A stretch of 22,500 nucleotides of DNA from Prorocentrum cordatum (taxonomy: Eukaryota > Sar > Dinophyceae > Prorocentrales > Prorocentraceae): the NCBI GenBank assembly GCA_963575745.1, contig CAUYUJ010018069.1:1-22500 (forward strand). The letters run 5' to 3'. Shown piece by piece: positions 9,014 to 16,285 of the stretch (within the stretch, counting starts at the first letter, position 1; the number at the start of each line of letters is the position of its first letter). The position numbers and the translations under genes are program-made. The notes beneath the pieces were generated by a model. That model was not told the DNA's origin, made no database searches, and saw only the letters and a program-made list of their open reading frames with translations.

Positions 9014-9208
9014 GCGGCGGCGAGCGAGGCGGGGAAGTGAGAAGAGGAGGGCCTTCTCGGAAGGCTCGAAGTCCCCCAGTCTTCCGACAAAAAATCAGCC
9101 TTCCCCGAAGACACAGAAACTTCTGAGAAGCCGCTAGGGTTTCTGAAAAATCCCGCCGCGTTCTGAGAAGGCTTTCTACTTTTCACTCCCCCCCTCGCTC
9201 GCCGCCGA
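9014..9208. mobile_element. 195-bp TIR element nested in the CACCACATAG array, 5-bp TSD
   Basis: The left end GCGGCGGCGAGCGAGG, followed by GGGGAAGTGAGAAG and then GCCTTCTC, is inverted at the right end (GAGAAGGC, CTTTTCACTCC, CCTCGCTCGCCGCCG), giving arms of about 45 bp. CACAT is found at 9009-9013 and 9209-9213. Because both flanks belong to the minisatellite, the duplication could be fortuitous, but array sequence on both sides shows a discrete insertion. There is no coding capacity. Confidence 0.75.
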
Positions 9209-9307
9209 CACATACCTTACACCACACTGATTGCATCACATAAATTGCGACCTCGGGCTTAAACCTCATATTTCGCACGGCAAAGTTCACACCATAAAGG
9301 TTGCACC

Positions 9308-9344
9308 ACACACACACATATATATATATACACACACACCACAT
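9308..9344. repeat. CA / TA dinucleotide tract
   Basis: ACACACACAC, then TATATATATATA, then ACACACACAC. A compound microsatellite inside the larger array. Confidence 0.9.
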
Positions 9345-9878
9345 AGCTCACACCACGTGACTTCCACTGCCTAGCTGCACCCCCTGGATCGACTGCACCG
9401 CATGACTTACACCACGTAGATCGCACCACATGGACTGCACCACATAGATTTCACAGGTCGCACCCAATAGATCGGACCACATAGATTGCACCACATAGCT
9501 TACACCACATTGCTCGTACCACCTAGATGGGCACGTTAGCTCCCAGTAACTAGCACCACGTACGTTTCACCAAATAGCTCACACCGCAACATAGATTACA
9601 CCACTTGAACAGCACGATATAGATTGCACCACAAGTATTGCACCACATGACGTACACCATGTAGATTGCACAACATAGCTCACACCACATAGATCGGACA
9701 ACATTTGCTGAATCACCCAGTTTATACAACATAGCTCACGCCACATAGGTTGCCCCCCACATAGGTTGCACCACAGTTTGCACCACATACGTTGCATCAC
9801 CTAGTTTGTAACCAAGCAGTGCTTCTGGTCTATGCTAGCTACCTTACGTTTGAATATTGCAGGAAAGCTTCCCTCAGG

Positions 9879-10379
9879 ATGGATGCTTTCCCTCCAGAGG
9901 TCTGGACCCCTTCCCCGGGACCAGTTTCTCATCCCGCGTCGCCTTTTGACGGTCCCTGGGCCCAGCGAGGGCCCCCGGAGGCCGAGAACAACGAAAAAAC
10001 TCCCGTCGTGATTGTTTCACCACGCGAGGGGGTCTGGGACCCGCCCGTCTCTGCGCGGCTCCCCGCCCCTGCGGGCTCCCCCCCGGGCTGCCCAGCGCCG
10101 CGCCCCCCCTGCGCGGCCGCTCCCCCGCCGCTGCCCCCGGCGACGAGCCCGTCTCCGGGGCTCCTTCGGGGGGCCGCGCGGCCGCCCCGCGCGGGGCAGA
10201 CGGTGCCCCTCGTCAGCCCAGCGACCAATTTTTCGTTTCGTTTCGCGCTCATACGGCACACACCCGGTCCCGCGCCGGGGGCCCGCCGGGCCCCCGTCGC
10301 CCGGTCCCGGGCCCGCCGCCCCTCACAGCTGCTGGAACCAGCCGCTCCGAGGGAAGATATGGACGCCGCCAGGTGGTGA
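9879..10379 (+). CDS. candidate exon or small gene, unknown, Pro/Ala-rich
   Basis: The ATG at 9879 directly follows a possible splice acceptor (TTCCCTCAG, 9869-9877). The frame runs 166 codons to a TGA at 10377-10379. It begins MDAFPPEVWTPSPGPV, has a mixed segment (EAENNEKTPVVIVSPREGVW), then a Pro/Ala-rich low-complexity part, and ends EPAAPREDMDAARW. The stop overlaps possible donors (CAG then GTGGTGAG, or GTGAGC), so it may be an internal exon. Codons are G/C-ending. No membrane segment or known domain is seen. Two TIR elements follow at 10440 and 10725, which would lie in an intron or the 3' region. A minus-strand frame also covers this DNA. Confidence 0.3.
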   Translation: MDAFPPEVWTPSPGPVSHPASPFDGPWAQRGPPEAENNEKTPVVIVSPREGVWDPPVSARLPAPAGSPPGCPAPRPPCAAAPPPLPPATSPSPGLLRGAARPPRAGQTVPLVSPATNFSFRFALIRHTPGPAPGARRAPVARSRARRPSQLLEPAAPREDMDAARW

Positions 10380-10439
10380 GCTCTCACACCCCGTCGTGCC
10401 CCCACATCTGCAGCCAGGGCACTCGGGGAGGCCCTGCCT

Positions 10440-10606
10440 TTAGGTCGGGCACGTCCTCCTACAGGCGGCTTTTTGGAGAACAATATAAAAATCGTCAGAG
10501 AAGAATCAAAAGTGATCACGGGAGCACGATAAACCATCACCGGACCGCTTGGTATCACGACCACTCCGGACTATACTGCTCCTGCAGAGGGACGTGCCCG
10601 ACAGAA
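10440..10606. mobile_element. TIR element family 1, copy 3 (167 bp, diverged)
   Basis: The left end GGTCGGGCACGTCC then CTCCTACAGGCGG faces the right end CTCCTGCAGAGGGACGTGCC then CGAC. The interior is A/T-richer than its surroundings and does not resemble copies 1 and 2. The expected 8-bp duplications, CCCTGCCT (10432-10439) and CCCCACCC (10607-10614), match at 5 of 8 positions with only transitions, consistent with an older insertion. Confidence 0.75.
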
Positions 10607-10724
10607 CCCCACCCTGGCTCCCGCCGGGCACCCGCGCTCCATGGACCACCCCCCGGCGGTGCCTCCCTCGAGCCTGCGCGCGCCCCGCCCTCCGGCCGGC
10701 GCCCAGCCTGTCCGCCTGCGAGGG

Positions 10725-10917
10725 TCATGTCGGGCGTGTCCCCCTACAGGGGGACTTTCGACGAAGAACAAAAAGTACCCCCAAAAAGCCCAAAACTAGT
10801 CAAAATACTCCGAAAATAGTCCCCAGACTATCTTTGGACTATTTTTTGACTATTCTTGGGGGTATATTTTCTATGTTTCGTCGAAAATCCCCCTGTAGGG
10901 GGACAGGCCCGACTTAA
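10725..10917. mobile_element. TIR element family 1, copy 2 (193 bp, best preserved)
   Basis: The arms are 41 bp with about 4 mismatches: GTCGGGCGTGTCCCCC, TACAGGGGGA, then TTTCGACGAA on the left, and the inverse on the right. The duplication TGCGAGGG is exact at 10717-10724 and 10918-10925. The subterminal TCCCCCTACAGGGGGA is itself near-palindromic. The core has repeated GACTATT segments shared with copy 1. It is non-coding and non-autonomous; no transposase source is in the window. Confidence 0.9.
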
Positions 10918-11077
10918 TGCGAGGGGCCCGCGGGCCCTCCCTGGCCGCCGCCCTTGCGGCGCGGGCTCGGGGCGCTCGCACGCGCCCCCTGCCCGCACCC
11001 CATCGCTGGGCCCTGCTAGTCTGCCGGGGTTCGCCGCGGCTTCCAGTTCCAGCGGCTGCCCAGGCGTCGCGCCGGGG

Positions 11078-11123
11078 CCTCCTCCTCCTCCTCCTCCTCC
11101 TCCTCCTCCTCCTCCTCCTCCTG
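11078..11123 (+). repeat. CCT microsatellite
   Basis: Fifteen uninterrupted CCT units. Confidence 0.95.
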
Positions 11124-11390
11124 GGCCTGGGCCTGTCTCTGCCAGTTCCCATTTCGCGCCTGGCGACCGCTCTCACGATAGGGGCCTTTCACGCGCGCCG
11201 CCACGGCTGCCCCTCACGCGCCTTGCCCCCGCCAGGCCTGCCACTGCCTCTGGTTCTGGCGACGAGTCCAGCGACACCCAAGCGAAGCGCTTCCTGGCTC
11301 ACCAAGTCACACTCCACTGCCAGCGCAACGCCCCCTTCCGACCGCATCGCGAAGGTTGGATGGCACATGCGGGCGCTCTCCCGACCTTAA

Positions 11391-11648
11391 GGTGGACCAA
11401 ACATCGCCGGCACTACAATCCCGTCGCCCTGCGGCTACCAGGCCGCGGAGCTCGAGGATTTCTTCGCCTCCCTCGACCCAGTCGCACTCGCTGGTGCCTC
11501 TCCTGCCAAGGACCCCCCTGCAGAGGACGCACCCTCCATCACAGACGGCCCGGCCGCGAGGAAGAGGCCTGCCTCCCCGACAGGTCAACCAACACAGCTC
11601 GCGGAGATCGCGGCCGCCCTGGCGAGCACGATGGCGTCGGAGCTCTGA
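11391..11648 (+). CDS. coding-like open segment without start codon, unknown
   Basis: An 85-codon segment follows a TAA at 11388-11390 and ends with TGA at 11646. It has no upstream ATG, so it would have to be an exon or a frameshifted gene piece. Composition is protein-like and acidic/Ala-rich, for example YQAAELEDFFASLDPVALAG and LAEIAAALASTMASEL, with G/C-ending codons. Just upstream another frame reads SGSGDESSDTQAKRFLAHQ, which could join by splicing or a frameshift. Downstream, around 11850-11960, a third frame reads WPRRDYPPWEPSAF and PPCEKCENVTV. Together these look like parts of one eroded or multi-exon gene. The family is not recognised. Confidence 0.25.
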   Translation, partial: GGPNIAGTTIPSPCGYQAAELEDFFASLDPVALAGASPAKDPPAEDAPSITDGPAARKRPASPTGQPTQLAEIAAALASTMASEL

Positions 11649-12272
11649 GCGCCAGAGGTCGGCGTCCGTGCCCGCAGCGGCACAAACGGGTTACCGACGC
11701 ACGCGCCGCGACGCTGTCCCCTTCGCGCCCACGTCCCCCTCCGCCCCCGCCACCCCCGTCGTCCCTGCGGGCCGCCTCGCTTCGGCGCCTCCGCCCTCCC
11801 CCCTCTCCTGCTGGGCGCACGGCTCCCTGCCCCCCCCCCCAGGCTGTCCCACGCTGGCCCCGCCGGGACTATCCTCCCTGGGAGCCTTCTGCGTTTCCTG
11901 TCCTTGCTGGACGGGCTCTCCCCCCCTGCGAGAAGTGCGAGAACGTCACGGTGACGGCGAACGGGCTGGATGAGCCACTGGGTGCTCCCGCTGTCCCGTG
12001 CTCTGGACTCCCCCTTCGCAGCGGCCAGCTCCGTCACGTGGGAGGCACCCGCGCGCGCTCCCGCTCGCCTCCCAGGCCTCGCGTGGCCGGCGCTGCCCCT
12101 GGTCTCCTCCCCTCCACGGCTCCCCGCGCTCTCCTCCCTGGGCAGTGGGTCCCCCTGCCCCTGCTGAGGCCGGGCCCGCTGCCGCGCCTCGCGCCGCCGC
12201 CGCTTCGCCCCCCTGGCAGCTCCGCCGCGCTGCCACAGCTGGCCGCCTCCGGCCCGACTCCCCGCTCCCCCT

Positions 12273-12465
12273 TCTCCTCCTCCTCCTCCTCCTCCTACTC
12301 CTCCTCCTCCTCCTCCTCCTCCTCCTCCTCCTCCTCCTCTCCTCGCTCCTATCCTCCTCCTCCTCCTCCTCTCTCTCCTCCTCTCCTCCTCCTCCTCCTC
12401 CTCCTCCCTCCTCTCCTCCTCCTCCTCCTCCTCCTCCTCCTCCTCCTCCTCCTCCTCCCCCTCCC
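12273..12465 (+). repeat. CCT microsatellite with phase shifts
   Basis: About 190 bp of CCT with CTACTC, CTCGCTCCTAT, CTCTCTCC and CCCTCC interruptions that change the reading phase several times. Confidence 0.95.
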
Positions 12466-12839
12466 AATCCTCGAGCGAGAACCGAGGATCGAGGACCTCT
12501 CTCTGGGCCAGCCTCTGGGCGCCAGCGCCCGCGGCGGCCCCCAGGCCCCCACCCTCTTGGGAGGCAAACCCTGACCGTCCTGCCAGGACTGCCATCTCGG
12601 CCGCTGCCGTGTGCGGTGTGTCGCCCGGTCTCGCTGGCCGTCGCGGCGTTTTCAGCCTGCGACCTCTCGCGGTACGTCTCCGCCTCTGCTTCCGGGTCGT
12701 CCTTGGCCTCATTGTCGCTCCGCTCTGCTTACTCGCTGCCCCCGCCTTCCAGTCCCGCTTGGCTTATGGCACCTTCGACCTAATCTATTCTCGTCCGTCT
12801 ACTGCTACCCCCCGCCATCCATGCCCACCCAGATGGTGA
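12466..12839 (+). CDS. coding-like open segment after the CCT tract, unknown
   Basis: The frame entering from the CCT tract as poly-Ser stays open to TGA at 12837-12839. It contains SSSENRGSRTSLWASLWAP, then a hydrophobic stretch LCFRVVLGLIVAPLCLLAAP that could be one membrane helix, then RLAYGTFDLIYSR. There is no ATG near the start. A second plus frame (to 12783) is also open and G/C-ending, so the choice is uncertain. It may be a last exon. No family is recognised. Confidence 0.2.
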
Positions 12840-12963
12840 CAGCTGCTGACGGCTGCGAGACCCTGAGTGGTCTGTGAGTGCTCGGGCGGGCTGAGACGCG
12901 CGCGCGCGAGAGATTTACTGTTTTCCCACCTTCTACGCCCTGCCGCTGCGCGCAGATAAAAAA

Positions 12964-13460
12964 TGTGTGTGTGATTGTGCGGTGTTGTGTTGTGTTGTGT
13001 TGTGTTGTGTTGTGTTGTGTTGTGGTGTGTTGTGGTGTGTTGTGGTGTGTTGTGGTGTGGTGTGGTGTGGTGTGGGGTCGGGTGGTGTGGTGTGGTGTGG
13101 TGTGATGTGTGGTGTGATGTGGTGTGCTGTGCTGTGTTGTGCTGTGTTGTGTTGTGCCATGCTGAGCTGTGCTGTGCTGTGTTATGTCGTGTTGTGATGT
13201 GGTATAGTGTTCTGTGTTGTGTTGTTGTCTTGTGTTGTGCTGTGATGTGCTGTGCCGTGTTGTATGTTGTGTTGTGTTGTGTTGGGTTGTGTTGTGTTGT
13301 GTTGTGCGTGTTTGTCTGTGTGTCTGTGTTGTGTGTTGTGTGTTGTGCGTTATGTGTTGTGTGTGTTGTGTGTTGTGTGTTGTGTGTTGTGTGTTATGTG
13401 TTGTGTGTTGTGCATTGTGTGCGTGATATGTGATGTGTGTGTTACGTGTTGTGTGTTGTG
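12964..13460. repeat. TG-rich array, period 5 changing to 7
   Basis: TTGTG units (12980-13020) pass into TGTGG, then GTGCT, then TTGTG again. From about 13320 the period becomes 7 (TGTGTTG). Frames of up to 280 codons across it read Thr/Gln/His or Cys/Val runs and are artefacts. Confidence 0.9.
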
Positions 13461-13645
13461 TGGGTTGGGGTGTGGGTGTGGGGGTGGGGGTGGATATGGG
13501 TGTGGGTGTGGGTGTGGGTGTGGGTGTGGGTGTGGGTGTCGGTGTGGGTGTGGGCATGGGTGTGGGCTTGAGTGCGGGTGGGTGTGTGTGTGTGTGCGCG
13601 TGGGTATGTGTGGGTGAGTGTGGGTGTGTATGTGTGTATGTCTTC
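13461..13645 (+). repeat. GGGTGT hexanucleotide array, G-quadruplex-prone
   Basis: At least seven consecutive GGGTGT units (about 13498-13545) are flanked by GGGGGT and later TGTGTG. Four or more G3 runs with 3-nt loops on the plus strand meet the usual G-quadruplex pattern. Confidence 0.85.
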
Positions 13646-13979
13646 ATCTGGGTATGTGGATTGCTCTTCCGGCTAGCCCGCCCTCACTTCTGGTCTGACA
13701 ACTGAAATATCGGCGCATGCAATATCCCACTGCGCTCCCAACCCGCAACTCAGATATCAAAAGAAAGAGCGGCCGTAAAGTCACGTACGCGGGCGCCTGC
13801 AGGGGACAAAGAAGCATACAACCACGCAGTCCCAACACGTCGTCGACTGTTGCATAACAGCGAAGCCCGATGATGAACGAGAATAGTGAACGGGTGCGAC
13901 CCAGGATCGTGGTTTTATTGGTGCTGAAGCGTAATGATACAATACAATCGCAGAAAGGTGCTACACCACGAGGTGTCAT
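13644..13979 (-). CDS. candidate small open frame, unknown (111 codons)
   Basis: A minus-strand ATG at 13979 opens a 111-codon frame with balanced composition, in DNA that is less GC-rich than most of the window, so chance openness is less likely here. It begins MTPRGVAPFCDCIVSLRF and contains hydrophobic segments (LFSFIIGLRCYATV and AYVTLRPLFLLI). Its 3' end reaches the edge of the G-rich array. No domain is recognised, and no splice or termination signal is certain. Confidence 0.2.
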   Translation of the reverse strand: MTPRGVAPFCDCIVSLRFSTNKTTILGRTRSLFSFIIGLRCYATVDDVLGLRGCMLLCPLQAPAYVTLRPLFLLISELRVGSAVGYCMRRYFSCQTRSEGGLAGRAIHIPR

Positions 13980-13984
13980 ACGAT

Positions 13985-14292
13985 CTTAACACTGCATTAC
14001 ACTGCATAGTACTGCCTAGCACATTACGATGGCATCGCAGCATTGGAGGGCATTGAATAGCATACATACCCTGGGAGGTAGCATGGCCTAGCATGGCATA
14101 GCCTGACATGGCACAGCGTAGTGTTGCATAGCCTGGTATCTAATTGAATAGCACCGCACCGCATCGCGTGCCAAAGCATAGCATGGCATTGCAGAACGTT
14201 CGCCAAGAATGGCACGTCATCACAGCACCGCATCCAGCATAGCGCGGCAAATCATTGGCATAGCATAGCATCGCAGGGTATTGCATAGCGCT
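13985..14292. repeat. degenerate ATAGC/ATGGC pentanucleotide array
   Basis: Units such as GCATAGC, GCATGGC and GCATCGC recur over 300 bp, more diverged than the related array at 8461-8796. Confidence 0.8.
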
Positions 14293-14613
14293 TGAGGTGC
14301 ATGAGGAGCTGGTACCCGTGTCGGGAAGAAGCAGCCTGCCAGGGGTCGGCAGGCAGTGTTCCTCGTCACAAAACCAGGAAAGACCTCGCAGGCAAGCCTA
14401 CATGCGGGGAGGAATGGGTTGGCATGACCCAGAAGCCCGGTGATGAGCGAGACAAGCATACCAGCTCCCTTCGCATCTGAACATGGAAACCAAGCGAGGC
14501 CGCAGGCTGTACCCGGGAACCTGTATGAGCATGAGTTCTCGCCTCCCTCGGAGCGCTGCGAAATCGGCACATGTGCTATGCAGCCTCTTCCCCGCCTCAG
14601 TCGATACTAGCTG
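14293..14613. other. unique stretch with a perfect 7-bp hairpin
   Basis: GCCTGCC (14334-14340) pairs with GGCAGGC (14348-14354) around a 7-nt loop. No T-tract follows, so there is no reason to call it a terminator. Frames here are short and unrecognised. Confidence 0.4.
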
Positions 14614-14614
14614 G

Positions 14615-14650
<36 letters not shown>

Positions 14651-14670
14651 TTATTCCTTTGTCTGTTCTT

Positions 14671-14702
<32 letters not shown>

Positions 14703-14795
14703 GCTCTCTCTCTCATTCTCTCTTTATCTATCCCTCTCTTTCTCTCTCACTCTCTCACTCCCTCCCTCCCTCCCTCCCTCGCTCCCTCTTCCAAC
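14614..14795 (+). repeat. CT microsatellite, compound
   Basis: A run of CT (14614-14640), ACACAC, further CT tracts with TTT and CAT interruptions, and a CCCT tetranucleotide run at about 14758-14785. Again pyrimidine-rich on the plus strand. Confidence 0.95.
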
Positions 14796-14924
14796 AGTCA
14801 GACAGACGGCGACACGGCTCTTCTTGTGGACCCCATCTTTTCCATATGAGAGCGGGGCCCTCCTCCCTCCAGATTGCACCCTGGCCACGATAACCCGAGA
14901 TGGCTCCAGATAACCTCCGACGCA

Positions 14925-15310
14925 CATCCAAGAGGCCTCAAGACGGCCCCAAGACGATTTCGAGTGCCCTCCGGGCCCTCCGAGCCCCCCCCATGAGGCA
15001 AAAGTGGCTCCAAACCCTCGGGAAAATTGATGGTGCTTGCCTTCTCGCCTTTGCGCTTCCGATGGGTCTCGGATGCCTCAAGCTGGCCCCAAGATGGCCC
15101 AAGAGAGACCCAAGAGGGACCCGATAGGGCTCCAAGGCGGCCCCGAGAGCGCCCGAGAGCGCCCCAAGAGCGCCCCGAGACACAACTTTTGAGCCTCCGA
15201 GGGGGCGGGGGCTAAACTTTCGTCCCCCCCCTCTTTTGGAACAGTGAGCCCAAAACTGCCTCGAGAGGCCTGCAAGACCGCCCCAAAGAGCACCAAAAGA
15301 AAGCACTTCC
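14925..15310. repeat. degenerate CAAGAGGCC minisatellite, array 2
   Basis: Units CCAAGAGGCC, CAAGACGGCCCC and CGAGAGCGCCC over about 390 bp, interrupted by unique pieces near 14985-15060 and 15185-15245. It belongs to the same family as 4539-5575. Confidence 0.75.
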
Positions 15311-15327
15311 AGGGCGGCTGTTACACT

Positions 15328-15620
15328 GCATGCTTCTACACTTCCCTGATCAGGGCAACTCGCCTGGCGATCTGTTTCTGGATGGGCTTGGGTCGGGCAT
15401 GTCCCCTACAGGCGGAAGCTGGACGAAAAATTAAACATACCCAAAAAATAATCGACAAATCGTCCCCATGCTTTTTTTCAACTGTTTCTGAACCTTCCTC
15501 CTGTAGAGGGACAGGCCCGGCCGACTGAAGGATGGGCTGGTGGGAATGTTGTTGAACGCGAGCGTAGCGGAAGTGCCGAACGCCGTCCGAAAGAAGTAAA
15601 CACAGGCTACGGCCTAAATT
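15328..15620 (-). pseudogene. gene-fragment relative of 1447-1514, split by a TIR element
   Basis: The flanks of the element at 15388-15529 (15328-15387 and 15538-15545) match 1447-1514. On the minus strand, with the element ignored, the sequence reads HQPIQKQIARRVALIREV and then a TAG at 15336-15338. The related locus continues past this point with GEHALERK. The unspliced minus frame runs through the element from about 15935. The combination of an in-frame stop and an inserted element suggests a decayed fragment. The parent gene is unknown. Confidence 0.3.
15388..15529. mobile_element. TIR element family 1, copy 4 (142 bp, exact 8-bp TSD)
   Basis: The left end TTGGGTCGGGCATGTCCCC then TACAGGCGG faces the right end TCCTGTAGAGGGACAGGCCC with GGCCGACTGAA, which carries a 4-bp insertion. 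GGATGGGC is exact at 15380-15387 and 15530-15537. The interior is A/T-rich, short and non-coding. The uninterrupted relative of the target at 1498-1505 confirms both boundaries. Confidence 0.9.
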
Positions 15621-15827
15621 GCGCAAGCGGGAGAGAGAAGGAGAGAGACAACGAGAGGCCAGCGGGGGGGAGGCTGGTGGGCATGGGCGAGGCGTCAAGA
15701 ACTTACTTGCTGCCCAGCGCTGCCCCACCGCGGCTGGCGCGCGCGCGGGGAGGGGCGGCGCCCCCGGCTGCTGCCGCGCCGGCAGGCCGAGGCTCTTGGA
15801 GGAGGCGGCGCCTGCCGCAGGGCGTCG
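15546..15827. other. unique GC-rich spacer
   Basis: No gene is supported. The phrase GGCGTCAAGAACTTA near 15687-15702 resembles CCGTCAAGAACTTA near 1526-1540, and GCTGGTGGG occurs upstream in both, so the relation to the 1.5-kb locus may extend further with rearrangement. Confidence 0.4.
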
Positions 15828-16013
15828 CCTCCTCCTCCTCCTCCTCTCCTCCTCCTCCTCCCCCTCATCGCCCCCTCCTCCTCCTCGTCCTCTCCCTCCT
15901 CCTCTCCTCTCCCCCCTCCTCCTCCTCCTCCTCATCCTCCCCTCCTCCTCCTCCTCTCCTCACCTCATTACTCATCCTCATCCTCAGCCTCATCCTCATA
16001 TCATCATCATCAT

Positions 16014-16061
<48 letters not shown>

Positions 16062-16129
16062 AATGATCATCATCATCATCATCCTCATCATCATCATCAA
16101 TCATCATCATCAGCATCATCATCATCATC

Positions 16130-16177
<48 letters not shown>

Positions 16178-16266
16178 CTCCTTCTCAACCTCCTCCTCCT
16201 CCTCCTTCTCCTCCTCCTCATCCTCCTCCTCCTCCTCCGCCTCCTGCTCCTTCTCCTCCTCCTCCA
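15828..16266 (+). repeat. CCT / CAT / CCT compound microsatellite
   Basis: CCT with phase changes (15828-15960), a CAT tract of about 180 bp (15998-16176) with a few ATAATG and CCT interruptions, then CCT again to 16266. Poly-Ile, poly-Asp and poly-Met frames are artefacts. Confidence 0.95.
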
Positions 16267-16285
16267 TCACTGTTCCTTATCAATA

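Larger units (their letters stand above)
8978..9813. repeat. degenerate CACCACATAGATTG minisatellite
   Basis: The units are roughly ATTGCACCACATAG (12-16 bp, strongly diverged). The array is interrupted by a TIR element at 9014-9208 and contains a CA/TA tract at 9308-9344. Minus-strand frames reading MWCNLCGV-like peptides are by-products of the repeat. Confidence 0.85.

Noticed and set aside
11514-11530. CCCCTGCAGAGGACG, similar to the right arm of copy 3
   Set aside because: There is no GCCCGAC end and no partner arm nearby.
12805-13647. 280-codon minus-strand frame rich in Thr, Gln and His
   Set aside because: It is a translation of the TG-rich array. A 5-bp unit gives the same peptide in every frame.
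13788-13806. GCGCCTGCAGGGGACA, similar to the inner part of the family 1 TIR
   Set aside because: Only about 14 bp match, there is no partner arm, and GTCGGGC is absent. It is probably chance or a fragment too small to call.
14334-14354. Perfect hairpin as a transcription terminator
   Set aside because: No T-run follows and the context is eukaryotic repeat DNA.
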